From NCBI GenBank assembly GCA_037976565.1, contig CP137672.1, positions 26,748,877 through 26,812,876 of the forward strand: 64,000 bases of DNA, given 5' to 3'. Numbering within the stretch: the first letter of the stretch is position 1; every line of letters begins with the position of its first letter. Below the pieces are notes generated by a model. That model saw only the letters and a program-made list of their open reading frames with translations. It ran no database searches and was not told the origin of the DNA. Below, piece by piece: positions 11,202 to 23,600 of the stretch. Source of the stretch: Mesocentrotus franciscanus. Its lineage: Eukaryota; Echinodermata; Echinoidea; Camarodonta; Strongylocentrotidae. The translations under genes and the position numbers were made by a program.

Positions 11202-13298
11202 CTGCAATGAACAAAAAATAATATTCTAATACATATTGTACAAAATATTATTTTTTAAATACATCATATACTGTACATGTACAGTGTAAATTCAGCAGCG
11301 ATTTGATATATGTTTAATAAATGTAGTCATCCTTAAAAATTTCTCAACTTTGTCAGGACTAACTGAAAATTCTTATCAGCAATAAATAAGATCATTCCTA
11401 CACACGACTTATATCAAAGTTATATCTAAAAACAGGTGACAATGAATTGAAAATAAACAGTATATTCTTTTTTTTTAAAGCTCAATAGTGACAGACACAC
11501 AGGTGTATACACAAATCCTTGTGGTAAAAGCCTTAATGAATTTAAAATCATGCGTGTAATAATAATCTTGAGTCTTTCACACACAAAACAGATTAACATA
11601 AAACAATACATTTATAAATGCAATTAAAAAAAGAAAACAAAAGAAAGAAATTGATCAACAGATTGGAGAAGAAAAAAACAGTCTCTGTTTAAAACATAGT
11701 TCAGCTAGGGGAAATTCCCCATGGTCAGATTATGATGCTTTTCATTTTCTGTTCACACCTTTTGACCAAGACAAATTTATGGCTGTGAAAACTGGAACCG
11801 ATTCTTACAACTAACAGCTGTTTCAACATCATGACGTTGACACAAAAATTTGTTCTTTGTTATTCAACAAATATGATACAAATTTCTAAATAAATCAATG
11901 AACATTTGCCAAAGCATGAGAATATGTGTATCTGTTTTCACCTACATTGTTACAACCATGATGTAACATGCAGTTATGCATGCAAGGCTCAACACAAGTA
12001 GTGGCGAGTAGCCAAGGGCTGGGTGAGGTTGCTCTGTCAGGCAACCAAATATTTAAAAAGTATTAAGACAAATAGTTGCCCTTATCAGGCAACCTAATTC
12101 CTTTTTTAATACATGTGAACGATTCAAGTCCGGTTTTATTTTTCCTGTTCACATTATTTGCATTCTACAAGGAAAAGAAAGTTCAGATTTTTAAAAAATC
12201 TGTCTTTAACTGTTAATCTAGGCCACTAAAATGTCAAAGTCAATTGGTTGCCAAAAAGAGCAATAAAAAGAATAATGATAAAAAAAATACAATTTTTGTC
12301 AAGCCATGCATTCCATTAAACATTTTAGAGCAATAGGTTTTCTTGAGTCCATCTACATCGTATTCACTGTAGTGTAGGTTTACGCTGTATAGTGTGTAAA
12401 AAAAAACATCCATTTCTCAAGACATCCCCTCCTGCTTCCAAACAATACAAGATATTTACATGTGATATATGTACACATCTTACCATGTTTACTCTGCATC
12501 ACTTTTCTAGTGTCCTGCATGTTTATTCTATGACACCTTAACATCAATACACAACCATAATATGGTCAGATATTCACTTAATCTGCACAATTCACTGTAC
12601 AACCATGTACACTTTCACTCACCCTCACCACCACCCTACAATGTACATTATAAAAAGGGGAGCTCACTGCGATGTCCCCTTGATTACACTACTGGCAGAT
12701 GTACCCTACTACCTGTACATACCTAACATTTTGAAGAATCTGCTAAGTCCTCTTTAATTTCTATTGCAATCAAATCCTGAGAAAATTCCAAATCCTCAAA
12801 AGAACTATTTAAAAAAATAAAAAAAAATAAAAATCGATGACCTAGCAAATCCTGGGCTCTGAATCATGGATCTATTCAGATTTTGAAATTGACAGCAGCA
12901 AGCACATTGAAAACATCTTCACAGAATAAAGGTCCCACAACTACCAAGTCAGCAGCCTCTTGTAAAGTTATTTCCTTTTCCCTAGAGTCTAACTTACATT
13001 GTACGATCTACACAGCAATGATTCAACAATACTGACAGATCCTGCTCTTCAATTCTTAAAATCAATATTCAATGGGAAAAAGCGGACATTGGAGATGGGA
13101 AGTTCTCTAGTACTCTATAGTGACTGTATAATAGCTTCTATATCTAGTTACAAGTCTATATAATCAGAGAGCACTTGAAAAATGAAATAATTGTTTTTTT
13201 AAGTTTCCAAATGAAATAAAATTCCTTTAGAGCCAAATGACACGTCTTTGATAACTTCATGTTTTGCCTGTTCAGAGCCGGAAGGGAATTAACAATAG

Positions 13299-13640
13299 GT
13301 CTGTCTTCATCAGCCCGAGTTGGCCAAATTGCCCGCATTTTTGTGATCCAGGAAATTACAAATCGCTTCTTCATCAGCTCGAAACTCAAGCTTGAGAAAT
13401 TAGCCTGAGAAAATTGCTCAGTGTTCGCGCAAAGTGCGAGTCTTCGGGCTGGTGAAGACGGACCACAGATAGCTGGCTATTTTGCAAACTAGCTCAAGAT
13501 ATCTTGGGAAGATTTTCTGAGCAAATAGCCCGTTATTTGCATCTTCACCTGCCAAATAGCCCGCTATTTCGTGATCTGGCTAATTTACCGGATCAGAAAT
13601 AGCGGGCTATTTGGCCAGCTCGGGCAGATGAAAACAGGCC
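13299..13640. mobile_element. MITE family A, copy 2
   Basis: Starts ctgtcttcatcagcccgagt and ends gggcagatgaaaacaggcc, with inner blocks aaatagcgggctatttggcc and cttcgggctggtgaagacg shared with copy 1. It is moderately diverged and non-coding. Confidence 0.8.
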
Positions 13641-13679
13641 TTCTCTGTTAAAATTATACAAAAGTTAATGCTCTTCTGG

Positions 13680-14107
13680 CTTTAAAGATACTATGTCCCT
13701 TTTGCAGCCAACATCAAATTCTGTAGAACTTTGCAGGAACTATGAATATGTCATGTACATGTATGTCCTATCTGTGAAATCTAAACGTTAGCAGTGTCCT
13801 AATATTCAAATTATGCAAGGAAACCCGTTTACTTGCTAGACTTCACTATCAGACACTATTGAGTGACTGACTGGCTTTTTTCATCTTTGGTAATAACATA
13901 CATAAAATGAGCTGTAAAGGGTACATGAGCATTTGTCTACATCAATAACCCACTTCTTGTAATGGCCAAAATTAAACTGATTGAATCTTTGCGCAGCATA
14001 AAGCGTACGACCATTCGGTACAATGGTCTGAAAAATCAGACTATTACTTACTGGCTCTATAGCTCCTAAGTCGATTCGACAACTAATAGTCGTTATTTTC
14101 CCACTTC
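13680..14107. mobile_element. MITE family B, copy 1, right end missing
   Basis: Begins ctttaaagatactatgtccc and follows the copy at 20895 almost base for base until ttattttcccactt, then diverges. The right inverted repeat is missing, so this copy is truncated. Confidence 0.85.
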
Positions 14108-14372
14108 AAGGCCAAGTCCACTCCAAAAGTAACTTACTTTCAATAAAAGCAGAAAATCAGACAAACCAATCAAAAAAAGTTTGAGCAAAATAATTTAATG
14201 AAGTTCACATGCAATGTTTAACAAATCTTTTAAGAGTTACTGTACATGTACATCATGTACGTTGGACAATTTTATACAGGACAAATATACATGTACATGC
14301 ATGTATGATGGTTAATTTGATGCATATTTTTTTGTTTAATCCAAAGGCAAAATTGACAGCTTTAATTAAGGT

Positions 14373-14541
14373 AATAGGGACTTTTAGATTTTACACAACG
14401 AGAACGTGGACTGCCACGGTGACATCCTTTTAAGGTAATGTGACGTCCTTTTAAGGCACTGCCGGGCACGGGCCAGTGCCTTGAAAGAATGGCACACGTT
14501 GCAGTCCACTACGTCGACGTGCAAATCTAAAAGTCCCTATT
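14373..14541. mobile_element. Foldback element, about 170 bp
   Basis: aatagggacttttagattt (left) and aaatctaaaagtccctatt (right) are inverse, with inner cacaacgagaacgtggactgc and gcagtccactacgtcgacgtg also pairing. Confidence 0.8.
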
Positions 14542-15531
14542 GTACATGTAAGGTTGACTTCTGGATGCATGTTGGGAAGCAGCTTTGTTTTTGACTTTTT
14601 GTAATGTCCAGACACCCCCTACCCCCTCCTCCACCCGAAACATAATTGATTTATTTATGAATGGATTTACTGGACAGTTTCTATATGCAATAATCCAGGG
14701 CTACGTCTGTCACCCAATTTGTATTTTCCTTCTCCAATCAATCAGACTAACCCTAGACTGAGGAATTTGCAGTGTGACAGTGTGTAATGTGCAGATACTG
14801 TAGCTTCAATGGTGCCATTAATGCCATATTGATCGAACTGTTAGTGTTACAGTTGTAATCTTCCCAAAGTTACGCCCTGGATACTAAAAGCAGACTTGTT
14901 TGAATACTGAACATTGAACAAGCCATCCAAAGGCATCATGACTACATGTATCTTGAATCATGCGATGATGATCAGTGACAGTGACGATCATCATCACCAC
15001 ACCAGCAGAACCAGAGACTGTGCAAAGCAAATCATCACTACCATCACTGGTGTCATATTAATCATCTTCATTCAATTATACAGGTTAGTGAGGGGAGGTT
15101 TTGCAATACAGTTTGTGCGTGATTGCCGATCTCATCGTGCACAGTTTTTTCAAGAAAACAAGCAGATTGGCTGAAAGTAAGTCGCTATATTTTGATGTTT
15201 TACAATGATTTTTGATGTTGTTTTGATAGTAGCGTATATACCGGTACATGTACATGTACATACATGTACATATGAAAAAATAGATCTATTTTTTTGTCCA
15301 ATCATATTTTTTAAATATAAAACTGTTAAAGGAGGATGGAAAAGGTTGGAAATGTTGTCAGATTTGGATAAATTGTGCATATATATAAAGAAGAGAGTCT
15401 TATAAATTAAATAAAGTAAGAATGAAAGCCAAACATTGTCATCCAGCCAAGAAATCTTTGTTTGAAGTGACCAATTTGCAACTCTAAATTTTGTCCGCTG
15501 TGCAACTCTCTTTTTACATCTGGGACTTGTG

Positions 15532-15829
15532 TGACGTAAGAGGGAAGACCCGCCACTAATAAGCAAGTTCATAGTTGCAGTCTGAGCATGAGCAGATAAA
15601 GGTCATTGCAGACCAAATTATGAAATACACGGAGACAAAATACTGGATACGTGCTCATGAAAGTTATGTTATTATTATTCATTTATGCACAAGCAGTGCA
15701 CTCCATGATACACAGGTGGAAGTATTCTTAGAAAAGAGGAAACAAAGGAAAAGCACAATATCTACAGTGTAACTGCGGCAAGCGCACTGCATAATATTAT
15801 GATGGGATCGTGTCTTCCCTCTTACGTCA
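15532..15829. mobile_element. Short inverted-repeat element, about 300 bp
   Basis: gacgtaagagggaagac at 15532 and gtcttccctcttacgtc at 15812 are perfect inverted repeats of 17 bp. The interior is not palindromic and has no conserved ORF. Confidence 0.65.
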
Positions 15830-16077
15830 TAGCCCTTAGACCGAAAATGATCACCTTCACATTCTCGCTTTGAGTCGCTCGTGGAGGCTTGTTTAAAACC
15901 ATTGTTTTTTTTAGTGTCAGTGGTGTTTTCAAATCATTAATTGAATTGAATCTTGTTTATGAAGTGTTAAACTGGCATAATATTCTAAATTTGTTGAATT
16001 TCATTGATTGTAATGTTTTTCTTCTCCACCCTCCTTTAAGTCTAGATCTAGATAAAGAAAAACTGAGGGGGAAATTT

Positions 16078-16185
16078 TCTCCCCTTGTGCGGCGTGCGGC
16101 AAGGTTTACCATCTGTGTAGGGGAAGGTTGACAGGTTTTATTAAAGAATTCCCCATACCAGAAGGTTATTTCTGTCTAACTACTG
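16078..16185. repeat. Hairpin repeat, copy 1
   Basis: Shares taccatctgtgta(t)gggga, tttattaaagaa and ccataccaga(a/c)ggttattt with the copy at 17629-17763. tctgtgtagggg pairs imperfectly with ccccataccaga. Confidence 0.6.
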
Positions 16186-16489
16186 TAATTATACCCAGAC
16201 GTTGTGTCTCCTGACAGTTGATTTAAAACGGTAATTTGAAGAAGTTTACAAGTTACACTTACAAAAGTTATAGCCTACCGGTATACTATAGTGCGGGCTA
16301 TACAGGCAATATTTCATAAATATTTTAAGACTTATTTTAGACCATTTTATAAAGGATAAATATTTATGATGGTTCGTGCTATTTGATGCATATATATTTT
16401 GTTAAATCCAAAGGCAAAACTTTGGTGGCGCTTCATTTTTGTTAAGTGTCGGACACAACCCCTAACATACGGACAGTACGGCAGGTCTG

Positions 16490-16800
16490 ATGTTGAAGAG
16501 ACTAGTGTCTAGTGAGTAGACACTAGACAGTCAGTAGTCTAGTAGATCTACTAATATTATTATTAATTTCCAATGATTGCAAGTGACAATCATAACTAGA
16601 CTATTGTTATTATTATTATAATATACATGTAGAAATATTATTGGAATAGAATTCTAGATCTAGACAGTAGACTAAATCTAGTCTAAATTATGTAAATAGA
16701 TTTCTAGAGGAGTCTAGTCTACATGGTCTAGATCTAGATCTAGATTCTATTTCTCTAGACTCTAACACACTTAGACCTATAGTATTAGGCCTAGTCTACT
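16490..16800. repeat. CTAGAT-rich low-complexity DNA
   Basis: Dense runs of tctagatctagat and agtctag. The same style recurs at 17.45-17.56 kb, 17.99-18.08 kb and 21.45-21.52 kb. No genes are seen in these stretches. Confidence 0.7.
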
Positions 16801-17088
16801 TAAAAATAAAAGGTTAGGTTAGGGTGGCAAGCCTGGTAGTAGACCGAAAGCTTCAGTCTCTGATATCGACGGTTGTTCCGCTGAGATTGCATCTGGCTCC
16901 TCTGACCACCTCTACACAAGTACGGCTATGCAGTAGTGTGCGGAACGAATGGTTCGGTTTAGCCGGACCGAGATGAATGCGATATGCAACGAGATTTTTC
17001 ACTCTTTACGTCTTCACATATTCATTTTGGCTGCAATATTACACTTAGAAATAAGAAATAACCCGGAAATATATATACTTTGACTTAC

Positions 17089-17350
17089 GATAGCTTGCTC
17101 ATTTAGATCCTAAATTAATTATTAATCCGAGAAAGTCTTGTAGTCAACATGATTTGTTGTCAGCCATCTTGGTTTGAGTTGATGAATATTCATTTTTTCT
17201 TTTCGAACGTCCAATAGACTTCTAGCTACGTATGAGTCAGCCCGGCTTGAGCCGGTGATGTTTGAATATTCATAAGCCCAATATCAAACACGTGCTCTGA
17301 TTGGCCATTGGGCTTGTTTTGGTCGGTTGACCCGGAAATATATCGGCCGG
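17089..17350 (-). promoter_or_regulatory. Probable VPS37 promoter and 5' non-coding exon
   Basis: On the minus strand a CCAAT box (17304-17300) next to a CACGTG E-box (17294-17289) is followed by an AAGATGGCT YY1-type initiator motif (17170-17162) and a strong donor gtaagt at 17088. This is a typical TATA-less housekeeping arrangement. A 7-codon upstream ORF begins at the YY1 ATG (MADNKSC), and a second ATG (MSKLS) lies directly before the donor. Joining to the acceptor at 11202 is inferred, not shown. Confidence 0.45.
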
Positions 17351-17628
17351 GTCATGTCATAGATTACCAGTTCGAATGCCGTTTCATGGTTCTGAGATAA
17401 ACAATTGGATAATTCATATAGGCCTACGTAAGTCCGAAAATTTCACATTTAGAAATAGATCTAGGTAGATCTAGATCTAATAAAACTTATACAACTGTAC
17501 ATAGGAGAACAAAAATACAAAGTTCATTTCTATCTGATTTATAAATCAGAAAATTAGATCTAGAGTCTAAATAAAGAAAATCGTAGGAGAAAGTTTTTGG
17601 GTGTAAAGCGGGCCACAATCGGCTCAAT

Positions 17629-17763
17629 CTCTCCCTACTGTGCGAGGCGTACATGTACTATTAGTATTACTAATTACCGTCTGTGTATGGGGAATGTCAA
17701 CAAATGTCAGTTTTATTAAAGAACGACCCATACCAGACGGTTATTTCTGTCTAGCCTGGTAGC
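17629..17763. repeat. Hairpin repeat, copy 2
   Basis: ccgtctgtgtatggg and cccataccagacgg form inverted arms around ttttattaaagaacg. It is the better preserved of two copies and lies upstream of the putative VPS37 promoter. Confidence 0.6.
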
Positions 17764-20030
17764 AGACATGGCCCAGTAATAGTGCCAGTATTAGCCTACT
17801 ATTAGATTTAGAATAATTTTCTTCAACAGTACACATTTGCGATCTAGGCTACACAGACTGTATCTTCACCAAGTTAAACCATGGACCTACTAACATGACA
17901 ATAATAATACGGTAGAGTCTATAATAATATGATTATGAACAGCACTGCACTTGGCCTCGGTAGTAATAAAGTAGGCCTAGTAGGCCTAGAGGTCTATTAA
18001 CCTTTTCTATACTAGATCTAGTCTAACTATAAGTCTAACTAGGCCTATAAGTATAAGTCTACTCTATACTACTAAGTACTAGTCTGCCAACGGCAACGGC
18101 CAACTTAAATTAACGGGGCGGCAACGTCACATTTTTAGATACCCAAAATTAATTTTACCTTACCAATTTCTTACAACTGTCTCATACATCCATTCTTCTC
18201 ATCGAGTCAGTACAGCTGCAGGTCTAACGTAACCATAGTCATCACTTTGCTTTTGAAATTGAAGCAAAATCCGGCATGCATGACAATGCATTCATCAATT
18301 TACAAACGCAGCAGGTGACCTTCCAATGTTGTAATCTTTTTGTAGAAATGATGTTATTGTGTTGTAATGATTTGCTCGATAGAGGGCGCCAAAGATCTTT
18401 CGATGGACATCAGCATAGATGCCTCATATTTTTATCTTCATTTTATCCCGTCATGAAAGCAGTTTATTTTCTTTATTGGCAGTGAACAGAAGCATATGTA
18501 TTATATTAGCTCATTCGTGATGTTAAGCTCATTGCCCAATGCAGTGAGTTTCCCCTCAAAGAAATCAAAGTGCCCTTTAATTAGGGCCGTCCAAACGTTT
18601 TTGTTATTGAAATATTGGAGGTTCATGAAATATCTTAGCTAACACTTCCTCATATAATTCAAATCATTTCATCAAAACATTGTGTTTTATATAAAGTGTT
18701 ATCTAATATTGATGACCCATAGTGATAAATCATATAGACCCTCATTATATTGTATCGAAAAACGTTTCAATGACACATTAAGACTTTTAAAAATCTGTAT
18801 TTACTCGGATACTTTATTGTCTGACAAGTACTGTTTTATTAAGTTAATGGGGTGGAAGTGGTGGGTTGAAACCCTTTCTCCAATATGTGCTATAAAAAAA
18901 AAGCAAATTGTGAATACCTCTTTATGATTTTAAAAATGTATATAAGACCTTTTGGAACTTCTAGTGGGCCGGCATGAATCGGGGGGGGGGGGTGTAAAAA
19001 TGGATAGGCATATCTATGGGTTTGGAGGCTCACCAGAGCTGCACACCGGCCCGTCCAAACCAAAATCATCATCAGGCTAGCTATAAATTAGGAAAGAAAA
19101 AATTAACTATAGCTTCTTTTTATATAATATGTACTATATCTAGGTCCTCCTCGACTCCTCCTCCTTATATCTCCCGTCGCCCCCTCCTTCTTCTCCTAAA
19201 TAATTAAGTCATTCTCACTTTCTTCTTTCTTTTTCTTCCTTCTTATTCTTCTCCTCCTCGATCAAGGATCCTTCTTCTTCTTCTAATTCTCTTCTTCTTC
19301 TTCTTCTTCTTCTTCTTCTTCTTCTTCTTCTTCTTCTTCTTCTTCTTCTTCTTCTTCTTCTTCTTCTTCTTCTTCTTCTTCTTCTTCTTCTTCTTCAGGC
19401 TTCTTCTTCTTCTTCTTCTTCTTCTTCTTCTTCTTCTTCTCCTTCTTCTTCTTCTTCTTCCTAATTCCTTCCCCCTTCTCCCCAGTCTTCTTCTTCTTGT
19501 TCTAATTCCTTCCTAATTCCTCCTCGTCACGTAGGCCTACCTTAATTCTTCATACATGTATATCCATACATTCTTAGATAGATAGATAAATGGATTTTAT
19601 TAAGATCTTCGTGTCTGCGGCAGTTAAAAACTGAAATGAACATGAATTACAATAACAATTTCCAAAGAAGATTAACATAATAATATGAGATACGAATAGG
19701 TCATGACCATTCATTCTTGACCAGTCAAGATGCAAAGGCGCGTGAGAGTACGCATCTTGACTACCAAGCGTCGCCTATATATTTTTGATTTTGTATATTG
19801 TTGTTCATGCTTGAATCACTTCGATAAAGGGCTATGCCCGAAACGTCAGTGGAATATTCACTTCTCCGGTGTTTTTATTTATCTACCTTGTGTCCTATTC
19901 ATTTTATGCACCGACGCAGAACCATTTATTTTTACATTATATATATATATATATATATTTAAAGAGAAATCATTGTCGTTATTAATTTTCATAACACTGT
20001 ACTAGATGTATATCTTTCATCTCACCGGCA
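17764..20030. other. Intergenic region between VPS37 and USP30
   Basis: I found no conserved exon. It contains CTAGAT-rich DNA, a (CTT)n microsatellite, and a stretch at 19.73-19.96 kb with gataaagggctatgcccgaaacgtc, reminiscent of sequences found in Penelope-like retroelements. The USP30 promoter should lie at its right end but has no recognisable TATA or CCAAT motif. Confidence 0.5.
19262..19495. repeat. (CTT)n microsatellite
   Basis: Nearly uninterrupted cttcttctt for about 200 bp with a few interruptions (caggctt, ctcctt). It is a polypyrimidine run able to form triplex DNA. Confidence 0.97.
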
Positions 20031-20038
20031 TCTCACCA

Positions 20039-20314
20039 CAGGGGCGGATCCAGCCGGCGGCAAGAAAGGGGGCCAAAAAAGGGGCCCACTTTGTGAGAAA
20101 ATTTGAAAATCTTGGGGGCCGATTTTTTTCGCTCAGTGGGGGGGGGGTAGTGAGGCACTCATTTTTTTTTAAACCTCCACCCCCCCCCTTGAGCGCCAGG
20201 GGAGGGGGCCCATCTTCAACCCTTTTCTTTTTTTTTAACAAAAGAGGGTTTTTTTTTTTACCCTTTTTTTTCCAGGGGAGGGGGACCGCCCCCTACCCCC
20301 TGGATCCGCCACTG
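20039..20314. mobile_element. hAT-type MITE with 8-bp target duplication
   Basis: Ends CAGGGGCGGATCCAG and CTGGATCCGCCACTG are inverted repeats. The flanks are tctcacca on both sides (20031-20038 and 20315-20322), a perfect 8-bp target site duplication as expected for hAT transposition. The interior is G/C homopolymer-rich. It ends 186 bases before the USP30 start codon. Confidence 0.88.
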
Positions 20315-20499
20315 TCTCACCACATTGTGCATCTCACGAATCATTGATTTATGACAGGTATCTCAATAAATCTCATAGACGAGAATTTCGTCATCGCCAA
20401 ATAGTGTTGTACTGCGTGGCCAAGTATAATACATGCAAAACATATGAGATTCTATTTTTGTGCGAACACGACATCTCCGGATATGAGTTTGTCTTGAAA

Positions 20500-20629
20500 A
20501 TGAAAAATTTCCACAGGCAATCTGAGAGCCTTGTGCCAATTATTGGTTTAGGTGTAACTGCAGCTGTTGCTTTGTTGTATATTCTATGGAGCCCAGGGCC
20601 AAGCAGTTCCAAGAGAACCGGCAAAAGAA
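20500..20629 (+). CDS. USP30: USP30 exon 1: membrane anchor
   Basis: The exon encodes MKNFHRQSESLVP followed by a roughly 18-residue hydrophobic segment (IIGLGVTAAVALLYILW) and a basic SSSKRTGKR tail, matching the human signal-anchor layout (VMKNWG...AGIYVIWGP...RKKRRK). It ends at phase 1 before gtaaat. The frame is open upstream to an ATG at 20344, so a longer start is possible. I chose 20500 because human USP30 has MKNW here and A is at -3. Confidence 0.85.
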
Positions 20630-23600
20630 GTAAATAAATTGATTTTTACCAACTTATTTTTGTGCAGATGGGACTGTGTGTCAGAAATGAGTGACGCAAT
20701 GACAATGTGTGTAAATTGTCTGAAAATTTGATGATTTTTAGGTGATGTTTTAACTATTTCAACAGTAAGTCTATTCTATGGGAGCTAGAAAGGGGGACAA
20801 ATAAATATTGTGTAATTTATTTTAATGTAGGATTTTGAAGCGACACGGCATTGATTAACCGTTTAACGTCAACGATCAAACTCAAGCGAAAAGCCTTAAA
20901 GATACTAGTCTATGTCCCTTTTGCAGCCAACATCAAATTATGTAGAACTTTGCAGGAATTATGAATATGTCATGTATGTCCTATCTGTGAAATTTAAACG
21001 TTAGCAGTGTCCTAATATTCAAATTATGCAAGGAAACCCGTTTACTTGCTAGACTTCACTGTCAGACACTATTGAGTGACTGACTGGCTTTTTCATCTTT
21101 GGTAATAACATACATAAAATGAGCTGTAAAGGGTACATGAGCATTTGTCTACATCAATAACCCACTTCTTGTAATGGCCAAAATTAAACTGATTGAATCT
21201 TTGCGCAGCATAAAACGTACGACCATTCGGTACAATGGTCTGAAAAATCAGACTATTACTTACTGGCTCTATAGCTCCTAAGTCGATTCGACAACTAATA
21301 GTCGTTATTTTCCCACTTAAAGACATTTTCAAGTCCCCTTTTTTTAAGGGAAGTTCTAAATTAGTATTGTCTTTCAAATGCCGTTGGAATTTAACCTTTT
21401 CATTTTTTTGGCCTGCAAATGGGACATAGTACCTTTAAGCCATGCTAGCTGAAAATTCTAAATCTAACTCTAACTCTGAGTCTAACTCTAAGTCTAGATC
21501 TAGGTCTAAGCCTCGTTCAGATAAATCTGTGAAGTGGTGACCACCGCAGTTTTTGTGATAATTAATGATGGACGCTTTACATTTCTGTATCTTAAACACG
21601 GAGCTTGTAGTTATAGATCTAGGGTCTACTAGTTATAAGCCTTATACGCATACGGTGTCTGGTCAGGTCGCCCGTCGCCCCCCAGCCGGTCGCCTCCTGT
21701 ACACAGTCGCCTCCTATACACAGTCGCCTCCTTACGTAGTCGCCCCCAAATTGTGTGGTCGGGTCGCCTCCTATACACACTCCTATACACCGCGGACCCC
21801 ACTCACCCCAGTGTCCTAGGGTACGCGGGACCCGGTGTGGTAGGGTAACGCTGGACCCGATGTCCTAGGGTTAGAGTTAGGGTAACGCGGACCCCAGTGT
21901 CCTAGGGTAACGCGGGACCCGGTGTCCTACGGTAACGCGGGACCCGGTGTCCTAGGGTAATAGAGTAATAGCTTGACTTTGAACTTGTAAAAGACATCAA
22001 ATTAAAACAACAAATTAGGAGGCGAAATGACCAAAAAAGTTTGGGTGAGCTGACCAAAAATCCCAAAATCGCCAACAAAAAAAATCGGGGGGCGACATGA
22101 CCAATTGAGGGCGACTTTGTAAGGGGCGGGCTGACATTGGGCGACCTGACATGGAACCACGCATACTGCATAGGACCTTTGAGTTCGACTTGTCGCCATT
22201 CATATACAGATCACACATTAAAAACAAAATGAAAATGCTGCGGTTTGCCACTTCAAATCAGAATGAGCTGCATATGAGCCTTAGCCCTTAGGCTTAGAAC
22301 AACGGGCACGCCATAGGAAATGGTGAAAGTACATGTAATTACTGTCCTCAGAGGGTTGATCTACATGAGGTATATTGGAAGTCTATCAGTTGTCAAACAA
22401 ACCTGGCTAGAGGCTAGACCTACAGCATTTGCATTCTCTTGAGTCTTGTTGGAAATTCATCACTATGCAACCTTCTTCTGTTCACAGTTCAGCTTACACA
22501 TCTTCATCACCAACACAATTAGACCGAAAATTTCTCTTTCGTTCGTTAGCCTCTTATTTGGGCAGGGTCGGCTCCTCTCTTTAGAGACAGAACCTGGCCA
22601 TAGGGTCTGCTGTCAGAAGTTGGTGGCACGATCGTGCCACCAAAAGTGCCACCAAACTTTGGACTAAAATGTCATTTTAGCGGATTCATATCCGATGCAT
22701 TTATTCTCGAAAAATGAGGCTTAGACTCTAGGCTAATTTAAATCGGTTCCACTTACCAGATTGAGTGTATGATGCGTTTAAGGGTCTTTTTTCCGGATTT
22801 CTTTCGTCGAAATTGAACTGCGTGTTGAAATTCTTGCAGCCATATTTTAAACTGTTACTGTCAATAGATGACGTCATCTTCCTTCATGCGCAGTAACAGT
22901 AAAAAATGATGTAATATAAAATCATTGATTTCATTTTAGTTTGATCTGTCATTTCCTATCAAATCCTCTTTCCACAGGAAAAGTTGCTGGTCTAGAGAAC
23001 CTTGGTAACACCTGCTACCTAAACACCATCCTACAGAGCTTAGCAGCATGTCCTGCGTTCCTTGCCTGGCTCAATAGAGCCCTAAGGAGAGGGTGCTTCA
23101 AGGGAAGAGGCAATGAGCTGGCTTACAGACTCTCACACACCTTGGAAGGTAGGTGACTAGGTGTCATTGGGTTGTCAATGGAAGGGAGTGGGGGCACAAG
23201 GGGTGTTTGACCAAAACTTTGAGACAACTTAGTCTAGAATTTTCCAACAATCAAAACAATTTTAAGGTCCTCAGATTTCTGAATTTAGTTGACAAGGGTT
23301 AAAAAAGAAGAAGAAGTGCCTGTTAGTGGTCTAACAATGCCCATTTAAGTGTCTTATGACTCAGACATGATGTTACAGTGTTACAGTGATTCAGTTCACT
23401 TTTCACCCCCAGGCACAGGTGACGCCAAATACTTGATAATAATAATGTGTAGGTTTATAAGATAGAAGTTAGAGAAATCTTCTTAAAGAGGTTTAAAGAA
23501 AATGGACTACATGTAGATTTAAATCTGGAGTAAAACATGATTAGATGTGGTGAAGCCAACTTGTTGAAATCACTTTGTTAGATGGAGGAATATTCAGATC

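Larger units (their letters stand above)
11202..17088 (-). other. Putative VPS37 first intron; no coding exon seen
   Basis: I see no conserved coding exon on either strand here. The stretch holds two MITE copies (13299-13640 and 13680-14107), foldback elements (14373-14541 and 15532-15829), a repeated hairpin motif at 16.08-16.18 kb and CTAGAT-rich low-complexity DNA around 16.5-16.8 kb. Assignment as an intron depends on the exon proposed at 17.1 kb. Confidence 0.4.

Noticed and set aside
15150..15572. 140-codon minus-strand frame
   Set aside because: AT-rich, no recognisable domain, and it crosses the end of a TIR element.
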